In this document: positions 25,702-33,845 of the stretch, one piece after another | Position numbering within the stretch: position 1 is the stretch's first letter | How the letters are laid out: each line of letters starts with the position of its first letter | Notes under the pieces: generated by a model | The model's input: the letters and a program-made list of their open reading frames with translations, nothing else | Told to the model about the DNA's origin: nothing | Database searches by the model: none | Assembly (NCBI GenBank): GCA_964628185.1 | Contig: CAZVLQ010000002.1 | Coordinates: 1-64,000 of the forward strand | Source of the DNA: CAZVLQ01 sp964628185 | GTDB lineage: Bacteria > Pseudomonadota > Zetaproteobacteria > Mariprofundales > Mariprofundaceae | DNA: 64,000 nt | Direction: 5' to 3' | Position numbers and translations under genes: made by a program

Positions 25702-26127
25702 TTACAAGCGAAGAGATATGCGCTCCGGCCCGGTGACGGTACAGTCTGCCGGGCCCAGCGGCACCAGCTCGGAGGCCGGTACATAGGCGTGAGCATAACG
25801 ATACAGATCGTCGCCGACCACATGTCCGCCGATCATCATCACATCCAGATCAAGGGTGCGCGGCCTCCAGCTTCCCCGGGAGCGATCACGCCCGTGAATA
25901 TCCTCCAGTGCCTTCAGCCAGGTACTCAGCGCGATCAGGTCCATATCCGTATGCAGCAGGCAGCAGGCATTGAGAAAGTCCTCCCCCGCCATGCCGACGG
26001 CCCTGGAACGGTATACGCGGGAAAAGATGACGTCCGGGAAATGATCACGAATCGCACGCGCCGCCGCCAGCAGGTGCCGTTCCGGTTCGATATTCGAGCC
26101 CATGCCGACAAGAACGGCTTTTTTCAT
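25702..26127 (-). CDS. folK: 2-amino-4-hydroxy-6-hydroxymethyldihydropteridine pyrophosphokinase
   Basis: A 141-residue protein that transfers pyrophosphate from ATP to the pterin in folate synthesis. It shows VGMGSNIEP at the start, YRSRAVGMAGEDFLNACCLL, and the HPPK signature RDRSRGSWRPRTLDLDVMMIGG with the magnesium-binding Asp pair. It is slightly short at the C-terminus compared with E. coli FolK (159 residues). Its ATG overlaps the folB stop, so two consecutive folate steps are co-translated. Confidence 0.95.
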   Translation of the reverse strand: MKKAVLVGMGSNIEPERHLLAAARAIRDHFPDVIFSRVYRSRAVGMAGEDFLNACCLLHTDMDLIALSTWLKALEDIHGRDRSRGSWRPRTLDLDVMMIGGHVVGDDLYRYAHAYVPASELVPLGPADCTVTGPERISLRL

Positions 26128-26492
26128 TCGGTATCGCCACGCCGTATGACCACCGCAACGTTTTCACTGCCGCGCACGGCGCCCGGCTTGGACAGCTTCA
26201 GTTGCAGCCATGACACGCCGAATTCCTCCAGTACGATTTTTGCGCAGGCCTCGGCCAGCGACTCGATCAGGCCAAAACTGGAGGATTCGATAAAGGCAAT
26301 CAGACGCTTGGCCACGGCCTTGTAGTCCAGCGTATCGGCAATATCATCGCTGGCCGCGGCCTTTGAGATATCCCATGATATTTCCATGTCCAGGCGGACC
26401 TTCTGGCGAATCTCGCGCTCCCAGTCGTAAATGCCGATCACGGTTCGCACTTCCAGCCCCTCGATCAATATGCGGTCCCTGTGTTTCATCAT
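26124..26492 (-). CDS. folB: Dihydroneopterin aldolase
   Basis: A 122-residue protein starting MMKHRDRILIEGLEVRTVIG. GIYDWEREIRQKVRLDMEI contains the conserved IGxxxWER pattern, DTLDYKAVAKRL follows, and SSFGLIESLAEACAKIVL has the substrate-binding Glu. SKPGAVRGSENVAVVIRR is the typical tail. AGGAGAGG lies just upstream of the tandem ATG codons at 26492 and 26489. It cleaves dihydroneopterin ahead of FolK and is divergent from the CHCC zinc-finger gene. Confidence 0.94.
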   Translation of the reverse strand: MMKHRDRILIEGLEVRTVIGIYDWEREIRQKVRLDMEISWDISKAAASDDIADTLDYKAVAKRLIAFIESSSFGLIESLAEACAKIVLEEFGVSWLQLKLSKPGAVRGSENVAVVIRRGDTE

Positions 26493-26586
26493 GCACCTCT
26501 CCTTTATCTTCGTGATCCAGGCTTGACATGAACATGCCACACGACACAATCCGCCAGCGATAAATACCCGGCTCTGGAGGGATCAT

Positions 26587-26757
26587 ATGGCATCCGAGAT
26601 CAAAGTAAGCAATCCTGTTGTTTCCTGCTCGGACAACGGTCAGCACCCCCTGGTTTATATTAATCTGAAAGGCGGCAAGGGGCGGTGCCAGTATTGCGGA
26701 CAGGTTTTTATTTACGTTGCACATAACGACGACAAGGGTAACAGGGAAGCCGCCTGA
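26587..26757 (+). CDS. CHCC-type zinc-finger domain protein (56 aa)
   Basis: Read directly from the sequence. MASEIKVSNPVVSCSDNGQH starts a 56-residue protein with Cys14, His20 and the pair CQYC at 34-37. With HPLVYINL this is the CHCC zinc-finger family (PF10276), related to the NDUFS6 subunit of complex I. GGAGGG lies seven bases before the ATG. It ends exactly where the rlmB stop begins on the other strand. The bacterial role is not established; a zinc-binding accessory role is likely. Confidence 0.85.
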   Translation: MASEIKVSNPVVSCSDNGQHPLVYINLKGGKGRCQYCGQVFIYVAHNDDKGNREAA

Positions 26758-27525
26758 TTATTCCCGGACCGGCGGCCGTTCTTCATCCGTGCGGCTGTGC
26801 CGGCGCACCACTTCAAACAGGGCCACCCCCGCGGCCACCGACACATTTAATGATTCCACGCGCCCCGGCATGGGAATGCCAAGCAGCTGATCACACTGCG
26901 CGCGCACCAGCCGGCGCATCCCCTTGCCTTCGGCTCCAAGCACCAGCCCGAGACTCCCGTCCAGCCGGGCCTGATAAAGATTCGCCCCGGCTTCACCGGC
27001 CAGGCCCACAATCCAGAATCCCTTTTCCTGCATCTGCCTGATTGCCCGTGACAGGTTCGTCACGGAGAGAACCGGCAAACGGGACAATGCGCCGCAGGCC
27101 GCCTTTGCCGCCGCCGGCGAATCCGCGCCCGCCGCATGGTCCTTTGGCAAAACCACGCCCGCGCATCCGGCCGCCTCGGCCGTGCGAACGCAGGCGCCAA
27201 GATTATGCGGGTCGGTCACACCGTCCAGCAGCAACACCAGCGGCCGGGTATGCATGTCCAGCCCGGCCAGCCAGTCGTCAAAGCGTCGTTTCCTGCCAGC
27301 ACCCGCCCTGGCCACCACGCCCTGATGCGGCACGCCTTCGCTCAAACGGTCAAGCGTCTGCCGTGGCCGGAATGACAGACGAACCCCCTGTTTTCCGGCC
27401 AAATGAATCAATTCGTTGATGCGTGGATGTTTTTTCCCCTCATCAATGACGAGTTCGGCAATCGAATCACCCGATTCCAGCGCATGCTTCACCGCATGAA
27501 TACCGGCAATAATCAGTGTTTTCAA
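26758..27525 (-). CDS. rlmB: 23S rRNA (guanosine-2'-O-)-methyltransferase, SpoU/TrmH family
   Basis: From the TTG at 27525 this gives 255 residues (LKTLIIAGIHAVKHALESG), the normal RlmB length and N-terminus. The L30e-like domain occupies about 1-80. The SPOUT knot domain shows VLLLDGVTDPHNLGACVRTAEAAG (motif 1), LGLVLGAEGKGMRRLV (motif 2) and IPMPGRVESLNVSVAAGVALFE (motif 3). It methylates G2251 of 23S rRNA in E. coli. No ATG lies near the conserved start; a TTG after AAGGAT is the best choice although spacing is long. A truncated antitoxin gene ends 16 bases upstream and probably shares its transcript. Confidence 0.9.
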   Translation of the reverse strand: MKTLIIAGIHAVKHALESGDSIAELVIDEGKKHPRINELIHLAGKQGVRLSFRPRQTLDRLSEGVPHQGVVARAGAGRKRRFDDWLAGLDMHTRPLVLLLDGVTDPHNLGACVRTAEAAGCAGVVLPKDHAAGADSPAAAKAACGALSRLPVLSVTNLSRAIRQMQEKGFWIVGLAGEAGANLYQARLDGSLGLVLGAEGKGMRRLVRAQCDQLLGIPMPGRVESLNVSVAAGVALFEVVRRHSRTDEERPPVRE

Positions 27526-27541
27526 AATCGTTAAATTATCC

Positions 27542-27658
27542 TTACACAAGCAGGCGGTTGATGCCATGACGGGAAATGACGACTTCTTCGCCGCGTTCAA
27601 CCTCAGCCAGCAACCGGCCAAAATGCTCCCGGGCCTCCCGGACACTCACATGATTCAT
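27542..27658 (-). pseudogene. Truncated Phd/YefM-type antitoxin remnant (38 codons)
   Basis: Read directly from the sequence: MNHVSVREAREHFGRLLAEV, then ERGEEVVISRHG, matching the start of Phd/YefM antitoxins (the DNA-binding half). It ends INRLLV and stop where a full protein of about 80 residues would continue with its toxin-binding tail. No toxin gene adjoins it. The DNA right after the stop is the start of rlmB, so the lost part was probably removed by a deletion joining the two genes. A MITE copy lies 63 bp upstream. Whether the short protein is made is unknown. Confidence 0.7.
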
Positions 27659-27704
27659 AAAGCACCTCATTTTGTGCACGCATTACAGGTGACTGTACCC
27701 ATAA

Positions 27705-27721
27705 TATAATATGCGGGCTAG
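27705..27721. repeat. Extra MITE end abutting copy 2
   Basis: AATATGCGGG followed by CTAG matches the last ten bases of the 244-bp element and its flanking tetranucleotide, and copy 2 begins directly after. It may be the stump of an earlier copy, or the mark of insertion into an existing element end. Confidence 0.45.
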
Positions 27722-27965
27722 CCCGCATATTGCATGAAGGATTCGGAATTCAGGCTTGAGCAGGCTTGGCAGGCTGGTTGATCGGGCGAAAAAGCATAGC
27801 CGTAGCTATGGTTTGAGGCCGAGCGGCCAGGATGCCGAGCCTGATCGGGTCTGAAACCGGATAGGACAAAGTGTAACCACAGATAAGGTGGCTTGGTTCT
27901 GTGTAGGTCATTGATATAATGTAATATCCTGTCCATCAAATGTCCGCCTTCATGCAATATACGGG
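27722..27965 (-). mobile_element. 244-bp MITE-like element, copy 2
   Basis: Same length as the copies at 702 and 62721, inverted relative to copy 1. Terminal repeats match at 18 of 19 positions. The flanks are CTAG (27718-27721) and TTAG (27966-27969). The right flank supplies the stop codon (TAA on the reverse strand) of the membrane-protein gene at 27966-28562. No coding capacity of its own is credible. Confidence 0.85.
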
Positions 27966-28562
27966 TTAGCCCGCCAGCCGGATGGCGAAACGTGACAACT
28001 GCTCGTAGACCGGAAAAATGAGCAGGCGGCCGGACAGAAGATCGAGCAGCGGGCTGGCCGCAAGCGCGGCGGCAAACCATGGCCAGTGGTCGTGCAGGGG
28101 CCGGCACCAGTGCGCACAGGCCGGCAGACGCAGGACCCATGCGCCCACGAGCATGCCGGGCAGGGGAAGCAGGTGCATGGCCGCCATGCACAGGTTGAAA
28201 AACATCAATACCTTGACCCACCAGTGATACAGCGGAGGCGTTCCTACAGTCGCCTGATAACGCAGGCTCAGGGTAAACAGCATCCAGCCGATAATCGCAA
28301 GCACGCAGTGCGTCGCGAACCTGAGCCCGGCCTCCCGGACGCCGCTCCGCGGGGAACGTGGAAAGGCAACAATCACCGCCCGATGAAAGACAATCGCCGC
28401 CACAAGGGGCAGCAGCGCACCGGCCCAGTCGACGCCGCGTTGCGCTGCGCCCGCCTTGTCATCCATCTCCTGTTGCTGCATCCACAGGATACTGAGCGTA
28501 ATCACCACCGGCAGGGAATACAGGATCATCTGCCGGATCACAATTTCAAACCAGCCGGCCAT
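27966..28562 (-). CDS. Polytopic membrane protein, degenerate peptidase-M50-like
   Basis: A 198-residue protein with about five helices. The segment VKVLMFFNLCMAAMHLLPLPGMLVGAWVL resembles the helix of site-2-protease-like (M50) proteins carrying LLPLPxxDG, but the Asp is replaced, and no HExxH zinc motif is present; an H-H pair occurs only as HDHW. If related, it has lost the active site. Its stop codon is formed at the junction with MITE copy 2, so the C-terminus may be truncated or altered. It lies 22 bp after radC on the same strand. Function unknown. Confidence 0.55.
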   Translation of the reverse strand: MAGWFEIVIRQMILYSLPVVITLSILWMQQQEMDDKAGAAQRGVDWAGALLPLVAAIVFHRAVIVAFPRSPRSGVREAGLRFATHCVLAIIGWMLFTLSLRYQATVGTPPLYHWWVKVLMFFNLCMAAMHLLPLPGMLVGAWVLRLPACAHWCRPLHDHWPWFAAALAASPLLDLLSGRLLIFPVYEQLSRFAIRLAG

Positions 28563-28584
28563 CAGGAATAAAAGCTGAGTCTGT

Positions 28585-29280
28585 TCAAAACCATCCCTTT
28601 TCCTTAAACGACAGCACCTGGATGCCGGCGATCAGAAAATGGTCCAGCACCTTGATGTCCAGCAATGCACAGGCTTCGGCCATACGCCGGGTCAGCTGGA
28701 TATCCTCCTCGCTGGCACGTTCCGTGCCGCCGGGATGATTGTGAAACAGGATCATACCCTTGGCATCCAGTTCCAGGGCGCGCTTCATCAGATTGCGTGG
28801 ATATACCGCCGTACGATCCACCGTGCCCTCAAACAGGATTTGGGTGGCCAGATGGCGATGCTGCTGATCGGTAAATATTGCGCCGAAGCATTCCATGCCG
28901 CGACCCTGCACCAGAAAACGCAGATGCGCCCTGACCCTGTCCGGTCGGTCAAATACCTTCTTGCCCCTCAGGTCTGAGGCCAGATAACGCATCTCCACCT
29001 GGCGAACAAGCGCAAGAAATACCGCCGCTTTTTCACCCACGCCCTGTACCTGCATCAGTTCGGTCGCCGGCGCATCGAAGATTCCGGCCAGCGTGCCGAA
29101 CTGCTCCAGCAAGCGTTTGGCGAGGGGCTTGACATCAATACGCGGCAGAGCGTAGGTCAGCAGCAGCTCCAGCACCTCATAGTCGTGGAACCCCTCGAAC
29201 CCGTGCCTGGAGAAACGCAGCCGCAATCGCTCCCGATGCCTCTTGACCGTTGCTTTATTATCCGGGTTCATAGATCGCAT
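28585..29280 (-). CDS. radC: RadC-family JAB-domain protein
   Basis: A 231-residue protein. The N-terminal helix-hairpin-helix part (LRLRFSRHGFEGFHDYEVLELLL, MQVQGVGEKAAVFL) precedes the JAB1/MPN-like metalloprotease-type domain with the JAMM residues HNHPGGTERASEEDI. Length and motifs match RadC. The gene name comes from a mis-assigned E. coli repair mutant, and its molecular role remains unclear. An ATG at 29271 is an alternative start with no stronger ribosome site. Confidence 0.92.
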   Translation of the reverse strand: MRSMNPDNKATVKRHRERLRLRFSRHGFEGFHDYEVLELLLTYALPRIDVKPLAKRLLEQFGTLAGIFDAPATELMQVQGVGEKAAVFLALVRQVEMRYLASDLRGKKVFDRPDRVRAHLRFLVQGRGMECFGAIFTDQQHRHLATQILFEGTVDRTAVYPRNLMKRALELDAKGMILFHNHPGGTERASEEDIQLTRRMAEACALLDIKVLDHFLIAGIQVLSFKEKGWF

Positions 29281-29342
29281 TTATACACCATGGGATGCCG
29301 GTCTGCATCCTGTGCGGGTCACAACGGTCAGCTTACGGCAGT

Positions 29343-29894
29343 TTATCGGAAACGGTAAACGAAGTGGATGATATGCGCATTGACGCCTGTATTGGGTGAC
29401 GCAATGCCGGCATTGGACAAATGTTGAAAGCGGTAACCAATGTCGGTATCGCCAAAGGACAGCCCCGCGCCCGCATGGGAGCCGAATTCAAATGACGTGG
29501 ACAGGCGGTTGGCAAAGGTTCGGACATTGGTGAGTGCATGCACACCTGCTCCACCCTCGAGATAGGGACGAATACCGGTCCGGCTCCGGCTTTGCAGGCG
29601 AAACACGGGCGTCAGGCTGAAATCAAAGGAATTCCGGGAAACATCCGGTGGCAGCGTACTCTTGCGCCAGCGCCACCAGCCAAGCCCCAGATCCCAGTAA
29701 CCGGTCAACTCGACGCCTTCACTCAGTCTGCCATGCCAGGCCCAGTCCCACAGCAGGTTGGCCTGATAGAGACGCGAGGCGCGGTCGCCGAAACCAAGCT
29801 CAACAGCCACGCCATCCACCACGCCGGCATCGGCCCGCATCACACCAAAGGATGACAGCAGCAATACGGCGCCGGCCAGGATAAGACTCCGCAT
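29343..29894 (-). CDS. pagL: Lipid A 3-O-deacylase (acyloxyacyl hydrolase)
   Basis: A 183-residue outer-membrane beta-barrel protein. MRSLILAGAVLLLSSFGV starts a signal peptide cleaved near ADA. Alternating aromatic strands follow, and the C-terminus FQHLSNAGIASPNTGVNAHI carries the PagL active-site His-x-Ser with the downstream Asn pattern; the last residue is an aromatic-Arg barrel end (VYRFR). The enzyme removes the 3-position acyl chain of lipid A at the outer membrane. GGGAGGG precedes the ATG at 29894; upstream codons in the longer frame are not conserved. Confidence 0.88.
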   Translation of the reverse strand: MRSLILAGAVLLLSSFGVMRADAGVVDGVAVELGFGDRASRLYQANLLWDWAWHGRLSEGVELTGYWDLGLGWWRWRKSTLPPDVSRNSFDFSLTPVFRLQSRSRTGIRPYLEGGAGVHALTNVRTFANRLSTSFEFGSHAGAGLSFGDTDIGYRFQHLSNAGIASPNTGVNAHIIHFVYRFR

Positions 29895-29967
29895 CTTCCC
29901 TCCCACATTGCGAAAAATAAATACCCGGAACATACTATGTGCCAAAAGTCACATAACAGGTTGAATC

Positions 29968-31125
29968 ATGTCAAATATTTTAAGCTCCGGGGAACTGGCC
30001 CGCTTCAACCGCCATATCATTCTGCCGCAGGTCGGGTTGGCGGGGCAGGAAAAACTGAAACGCTCCAGGGTGCTGTGCATCGGCACCGGCGGTCTGGGCA
30101 GCCCGATTTCACTTTACCTGTCCGCCGCCGGCATCGGCACGATCGGACTTGTCGATTTCGACGTGGTGGATGAGTCCAACCTGCAACGCCAGATTGCCCA
30201 TTCCACCGCCGATGTGGGACGCCCCAAGGTGGAAAGTGCGCGTGACAAGCTGATCGGCATCAACCCTTATCTAACCGTAAATCTGCATGCTGACGGTATC
30301 CGGCGGGATAACGTGCGCGAGATTGTGCGGGATTATGACATTGTTGTGGACGGCACGGACAATTTTCCGACCCGCTATCTGGTCAACGACGCCTGCGTGC
30401 TTGAGGGCAAGCCGCTCATTTATGCCTCGATCTTTCAGTTTGAGGGTCAGGCCACCGTCTTTCATTATAAAAACGGCCCGTGTTATCGCTGCCTGTATCC
30501 CGCTCCGCCCCCGCCGGGTCTGGTGCCTTCCTGCGCTGAAGGCGGCGTGCTCGGTGTGCTCCCCGGCCTGATCGGGCTGATTCAGGCGACTGAAGCCATC
30601 AAGATCATTCTCGATGAAGGAACAACCCTGTCCGGACGCCTGCTGCTTTATGATGCCATGGATATGAAATTCCGTGAGGTTACCCTGCGCCGTGATCCGG
30701 CCTGCCCCGCCTGCGGTGATCATCCGGTCATTCATGAAGTGGTCGAATACGAGCAATTCTGCGGCCTGCCACCGACGGAAGTTCAGGCAGAGAAAGAAAT
30801 ACTCGGGCCTGACGATGTCACACCGAAACAACTGAGGAAGATACTGGATGAAAATCCCGATCTGTTTGTACTCGATGTGCGCGAACCGCATGAAGTCGCC
30901 ATTTGCCGACTTGAAGGCAGTTGGGAGATTCCGCTGGGACAATTGCCGCAACGGTTTGCCGAAGTGCCGAAGGATCGCGACGTAGTGGCACACTGCAAAA
31001 TGGGTGGCCGCTCGGCGCAGGCCGTTGAATTTCTCAAGTCACGGGGTTATTCGCGTGTCAAGAATCTCGCCGGCGGTATCCTGCGCTGGATTGATGACAT
31101 TGACCCCGATCTGCACAAATATTGA
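29968..31125 (+). CDS. moeB: MoeB/ThiF-type adenylyltransferase with C-terminal rhodanese domain
   Basis: A 385-residue MoeZ-like protein. The E1-like domain (1-250) has GTGGLGSPISLYLSAAGIGTIGLVDFD for ATP binding, NLQRQIAH, and zinc Cys pairs CYRCLYP and CPACGDH. The rhodanese domain (about 280-385) has LDVREPHEV and the active-site loop HCKMGGRS. Such proteins adenylate a C-terminal Gly-Gly carrier (MoaD, ThiS or CysO type) and pass sulfur to it for molybdopterin, thiamine or cysteine synthesis. No carrier gene lies beside it, so the partner cannot be named. It is divergent from pagL. Confidence 0.92.
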   Translation: MSNILSSGELARFNRHIILPQVGLAGQEKLKRSRVLCIGTGGLGSPISLYLSAAGIGTIGLVDFDVVDESNLQRQIAHSTADVGRPKVESARDKLIGINPYLTVNLHADGIRRDNVREIVRDYDIVVDGTDNFPTRYLVNDACVLEGKPLIYASIFQFEGQATVFHYKNGPCYRCLYPAPPPPGLVPSCAEGGVLGVLPGLIGLIQATEAIKIILDEGTTLSGRLLLYDAMDMKFREVTLRRDPACPACGDHPVIHEVVEYEQFCGLPPTEVQAEKEILGPDDVTPKQLRKILDENPDLFVLDVREPHEVAICRLEGSWEIPLGQLPQRFAEVPKDRDVVAHCKMGGRSAQAVEFLKSRGYSRVKNLAGGILRWIDDIDPDLHKY

Positions 31126-31150
31126 GAAAAGATCAGAGTCCCGCCCCGCG

Positions 31151-31181
31151 TCCGGATTCTACCTGCCCCGATGAATCCGGA
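31151..31181. terminator. Possible bidirectional terminator hairpin
   Basis: TCCGGATTC and GAATCCGGA form a perfect 9-bp stem with a 13-base loop, in the 73-bp gap between the convergent moeB and SRPBCC genes. There is no clear T-run on either side, so termination is inferred mainly from position. Confidence 0.45.
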
Positions 31182-31198
31182 ACCAAACAGGAAAAGAG

Positions 31199-31624
31199 TC
31201 AATCCGTTCCATGCTCCAGGCACTTCCTCACATAAGCCAGGGCTTCTTCGGCGGCGTTGTCCATCAAAGGTGCCAGAAACGGGGTGAGCAATCGCTCCAG
31301 CCACGGGTTTCGGAAGCAGTACTCCATTCTGAAGCATATCGAAGTGCCATCCCCGTCAGGCCTCAGTTCATAAGCGCCGGCATTGGGCTGACCACTTAAA
31401 GATTTCCACGCAAACCGTCGAGGACGTACGCGCTCGGTGATGATCCCGTCCCACGACAACTCGATGCCGATCACCCTGATACTCCAGTGGTAGGTATTCG
31501 GTCCGACCGGCGTCACCTCCCGAAGCAGGGAAACATAGGCGGGAAATTCCTCCACCCGGGTGATCAGATCGAAAACGGCCTCGGGATCAGCCCTGATATG
31601 CACCTGCTTTTCAATGACGGGCAT
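31199..31624 (-). CDS. SRPBCC (polyketide-cyclase/Coq10-like) protein
   Basis: A 141-residue START-like protein: MPVIEKQVHIRADPEAVFDL, EFPAYVSLLREVTPVG, and a C-terminal helix NAAEEALAYVRKCL. The fold binds a hydrophobic ligand in a cavity. The pattern around EEFPAYVSLL resembles the Coq10/RatA group, which handles quinones or membrane lipids. It lies 8 bp after the slipin gene on the same strand, suggesting a membrane-lipid-related role (inference). Confidence 0.75.
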   Translation of the reverse strand: MPVIEKQVHIRADPEAVFDLITRVEEFPAYVSLLREVTPVGPNTYHWSIRVIGIELSWDGIITERVRPRRFAWKSLSGQPNAGAYELRPDGDGTSICFRMEYCFRNPWLERLLTPFLAPLMDNAAEEALAYVRKCLEHGTD

Positions 31625-31631
31625 CGGAACA

Positions 31632-32378
31632 TCATGCTTGCTTGCCGACCAGCAACGGCTTGATCAGGTCCATGGGCAGTGGGAAAACGATGGTGGAGGA
31701 TTTGTCGCCCGCCACCTCGGTCAGTGTTTGCAGATATCGTAACTGGATCGCCTGCGGCTGTTTGGACAGCTTTTCGGCCGCCTCAACCAGTTTCTGCGCC
31801 GCCTGCATCTCACCCTCGGCATGGATCACCTTGGCGCGGCGTTCGCGTTCGGCCTCGGCTTGCCGGGCAATCGCCCGAATCATGCTTTCATCGAGATCAA
31901 TATGCTTGATCTCCACATTGGCCACCTTGATGCCCCAGGCATCGGTCTGTGCGTCCAGTATGGACTGGATATCCACATTCAGCTTGTCCCGGCTGGACAG
32001 CATTTCATCCAGTTCATGCTGGCCCAGCACACTGCGCAATGTCGTCTGGGCCAATTGACTGGTCGCGGCGAAAAAATCCTCCACATTGATAATCGCCTTT
32101 TGCGGATCAATGACGCGAAAGTAGATAACCGCGTTCACCTTCACCGATACGTTGTCCCGGCTGATCACATCCTGGGTTGGCACATCAAAGACGATGGTGC
32201 GCAAATCCACCCGCACCATCTGCTGGAACACGGGAATAACGAGAATCAGGCCCGGCCCTTTCACCTTCCAGAATCGTCCGAGCTGAAAAATGACGCCGCG
32301 CTGATATTCACGCAGGACCCGCAGCGCGCTGAAGATTAGCAACAGCACAAAAACAAACAGCAAAGTAATGACAATCAT
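31632..32378 (-). CDS. Slipin (stomatin-like SPFH/band 7 protein)
   Basis: A 248-residue protein with one N-terminal helix, then the SPFH domain (EYQRGVIFQLGRFWKVKGPGL, RTIVFDVPTQDVISRDNVSVKVNAVIYFRV, LRSVLGQHELDEMLSSRDKLN) and a helical C-terminus that oligomerises. It is coupled to the NfeD-type protease gene by a four-base overlap. This slipin/NfeD pairing is widely conserved: the protease is thought to process the stomatin partner within membrane microdomains. Confidence 0.92.
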   Translation of the reverse strand: MIVITLLFVFVLLLIFSALRVLREYQRGVIFQLGRFWKVKGPGLILVIPVFQQMVRVDLRTIVFDVPTQDVISRDNVSVKVNAVIYFRVIDPQKAIINVEDFFAATSQLAQTTLRSVLGQHELDEMLSSRDKLNVDIQSILDAQTDAWGIKVANVEIKHIDLDESMIRAIARQAEAERERRAKVIHAEGEMQAAQKLVEAAEKLSKQPQAIQLRYLQTLTEVAGDKSSTIVFPLPMDLIKPLLVGKQA

Positions 32379-33784
32379 GATATATCCTCCTTGGATTCAA
32401 CGGGTTCAATCATCAATATCAGCCCGTCGATTCCGCTGACCCGAACGGACTGCCCTTTCCTGACCGGCGCCGTGGTTCTCGCCTGCCATATCTCGCCATG
32501 GATTCGGACGGGACCGGTGTGTGTAAATGTCCTGTGCGCCGTACCGACGGCGCCGGTCATCTCTTCACGCCCGCTCACGACGGGCCGGCGCCGCGCCTTC
32601 AACGCCATGCCGATAACAGCCATGAAGAAGGCGGCCGAGACAAGCGTCACGGCGATGATCAGGCTCAGTGAAATGGCGTAGCCGGGCACACTGCTATCCA
32701 TCAGGATCACGGAACCGGCCGCGAAGGCGATAATGCCGCCGATCCCCAGAGCGCCGAAGCTGGGAACAAACATTTCCGCCAGCATGAAGGCAATACCGAG
32801 CAACATCAGCCCCAGTCCCGCGTAATTGACGGGCAACACCTGAAAAGCGAACAGTGCCAGAATCAGACACACGCCGCCGATCACGCCGGGCAACACAAAG
32901 CCCGGGTTCGCCAGTTCAAAAAACAGGCCGTAAATACCCAGCAGCATGAGGATATAGGCGACATTGGGATCCGTGATCACGGCCAGCAGCCTTTCACGCC
33001 AGTTCGGCGCCAGCCGCTCAACCCGGCTATCCTTCGTGTGCAACACCATGATGCCATGCCGGGTTGACACCCTGCGCCCGTCGAGCTGGCGCAACAGGCC
33101 CGGCACATCCTTTGCGATCATATCAATCACATGCATGTCCAGCGCCTGCCGGGCCGACAGGCTTGCCGCCTGGCGCACGGCCTTCTCGGCCCAGTCGGCA
33201 TTGCGGCCGCGCAGCTGGGCAAGACCGCGGATATAGGCGGCGGCGTCATTGACCATTTTGCGATGCATGCTGCTCTCATGCACCGGTGCGTTATTTCGCT
33301 GCTCCCCGGCTTTTCCGGGTTTACCGCGCCGGCCCGGCGGGCCGGCCGGAGCGAGAGAGGGAAGGCCGCCGATCTGTACCGGTGTGGCGGCCCCCAGATT
33401 GGTGGCCGGCGCCATGGCGGCAATGTGCGAGGCATAGAGAATATAGGTGCCCGCACTGGCTGCACGGGCGCCGCCCGGTGACACATAGGCGGCCACTGGC
33501 ACGGGGGATGCCAGGACGGCCTTGATAATCCTGCGCATGGACTGATCCAGCCCGCCGGGCGTATCCATGCGCAGGACGATGAGCCCGGCATGCTTCCCGG
33601 CCGCCTTGTTAATACCCCGTTCCAGATATCCGGCCACGGCCGGACCGATGGCGCCCCTGATCTCCAGTTGCAGCACCGTGTTTCCGGCCCGGGCCGTCAA
33701 TGGCGTCAGGAGCGAGAGCAACAGCAATACGTGCGACGCCCGCGTCCACCCGGCCTGAAAGCAGATTCCCATGTCTTCTATCAT
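32375..33784 (-). CDS. NfeD-family membrane-bound ClpP-class serine protease
   Basis: A 469-residue protein. After a signal peptide (HVLLLLSLLTPLTARA) a ClpP-like domain shows LRMDTPGGLDQSMR and SPGGARAASAGTYI (nucleophile Ser) with the Lys in KMVNDAAAYIRGLA. Four to five helices follow (about 255-370), then an NfeD OB-fold domain (GAVGTAHRTFTHTGPVRIHGEIWQA) at the C-terminus. It probably cleaves the neighbouring slipin. Start codons at 33796 (GTG), 33784 and 33772 are all possible; none has a strong ribosome site. A Gly/Pro/Lys-rich insertion of about 35 residues interrupts the protease domain. Confidence 0.9.
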   Translation of the reverse strand: MIEDMGICFQAGWTRASHVLLLLSLLTPLTARAGNTVLQLEIRGAIGPAVAGYLERGINKAAGKHAGLIVLRMDTPGGLDQSMRRIIKAVLASPVPVAAYVSPGGARAASAGTYILYASHIAAMAPATNLGAATPVQIGGLPSLAPAGPPGRRGKPGKAGEQRNNAPVHESSMHRKMVNDAAAYIRGLAQLRGRNADWAEKAVRQAASLSARQALDMHVIDMIAKDVPGLLRQLDGRRVSTRHGIMVLHTKDSRVERLAPNWRERLLAVITDPNVAYILMLLGIYGLFFELANPGFVLPGVIGGVCLILALFAFQVLPVNYAGLGLMLLGIAFMLAEMFVPSFGALGIGGIIAFAAGSVILMDSSVPGYAISLSLIIAVTLVSAAFFMAVIGMALKARRRPVVSGREEMTGAVGTAHRTFTHTGPVRIHGEIWQARTTAPVRKGQSVRVSGIDGLILMIEPVESKEDIS

Positions 33785-33845
33785 AGACGCTTTCACGCCA
33801 TCTTTGTGGCGTCATCTGCAATGACAATACCGGCCCCGTTTTGTC

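Noticed and set aside
24518..25786. 422-codon frame antisense to pntAA and folK
   Set aside because: Antisense shadow of conserved genes; no recognisable protein features.
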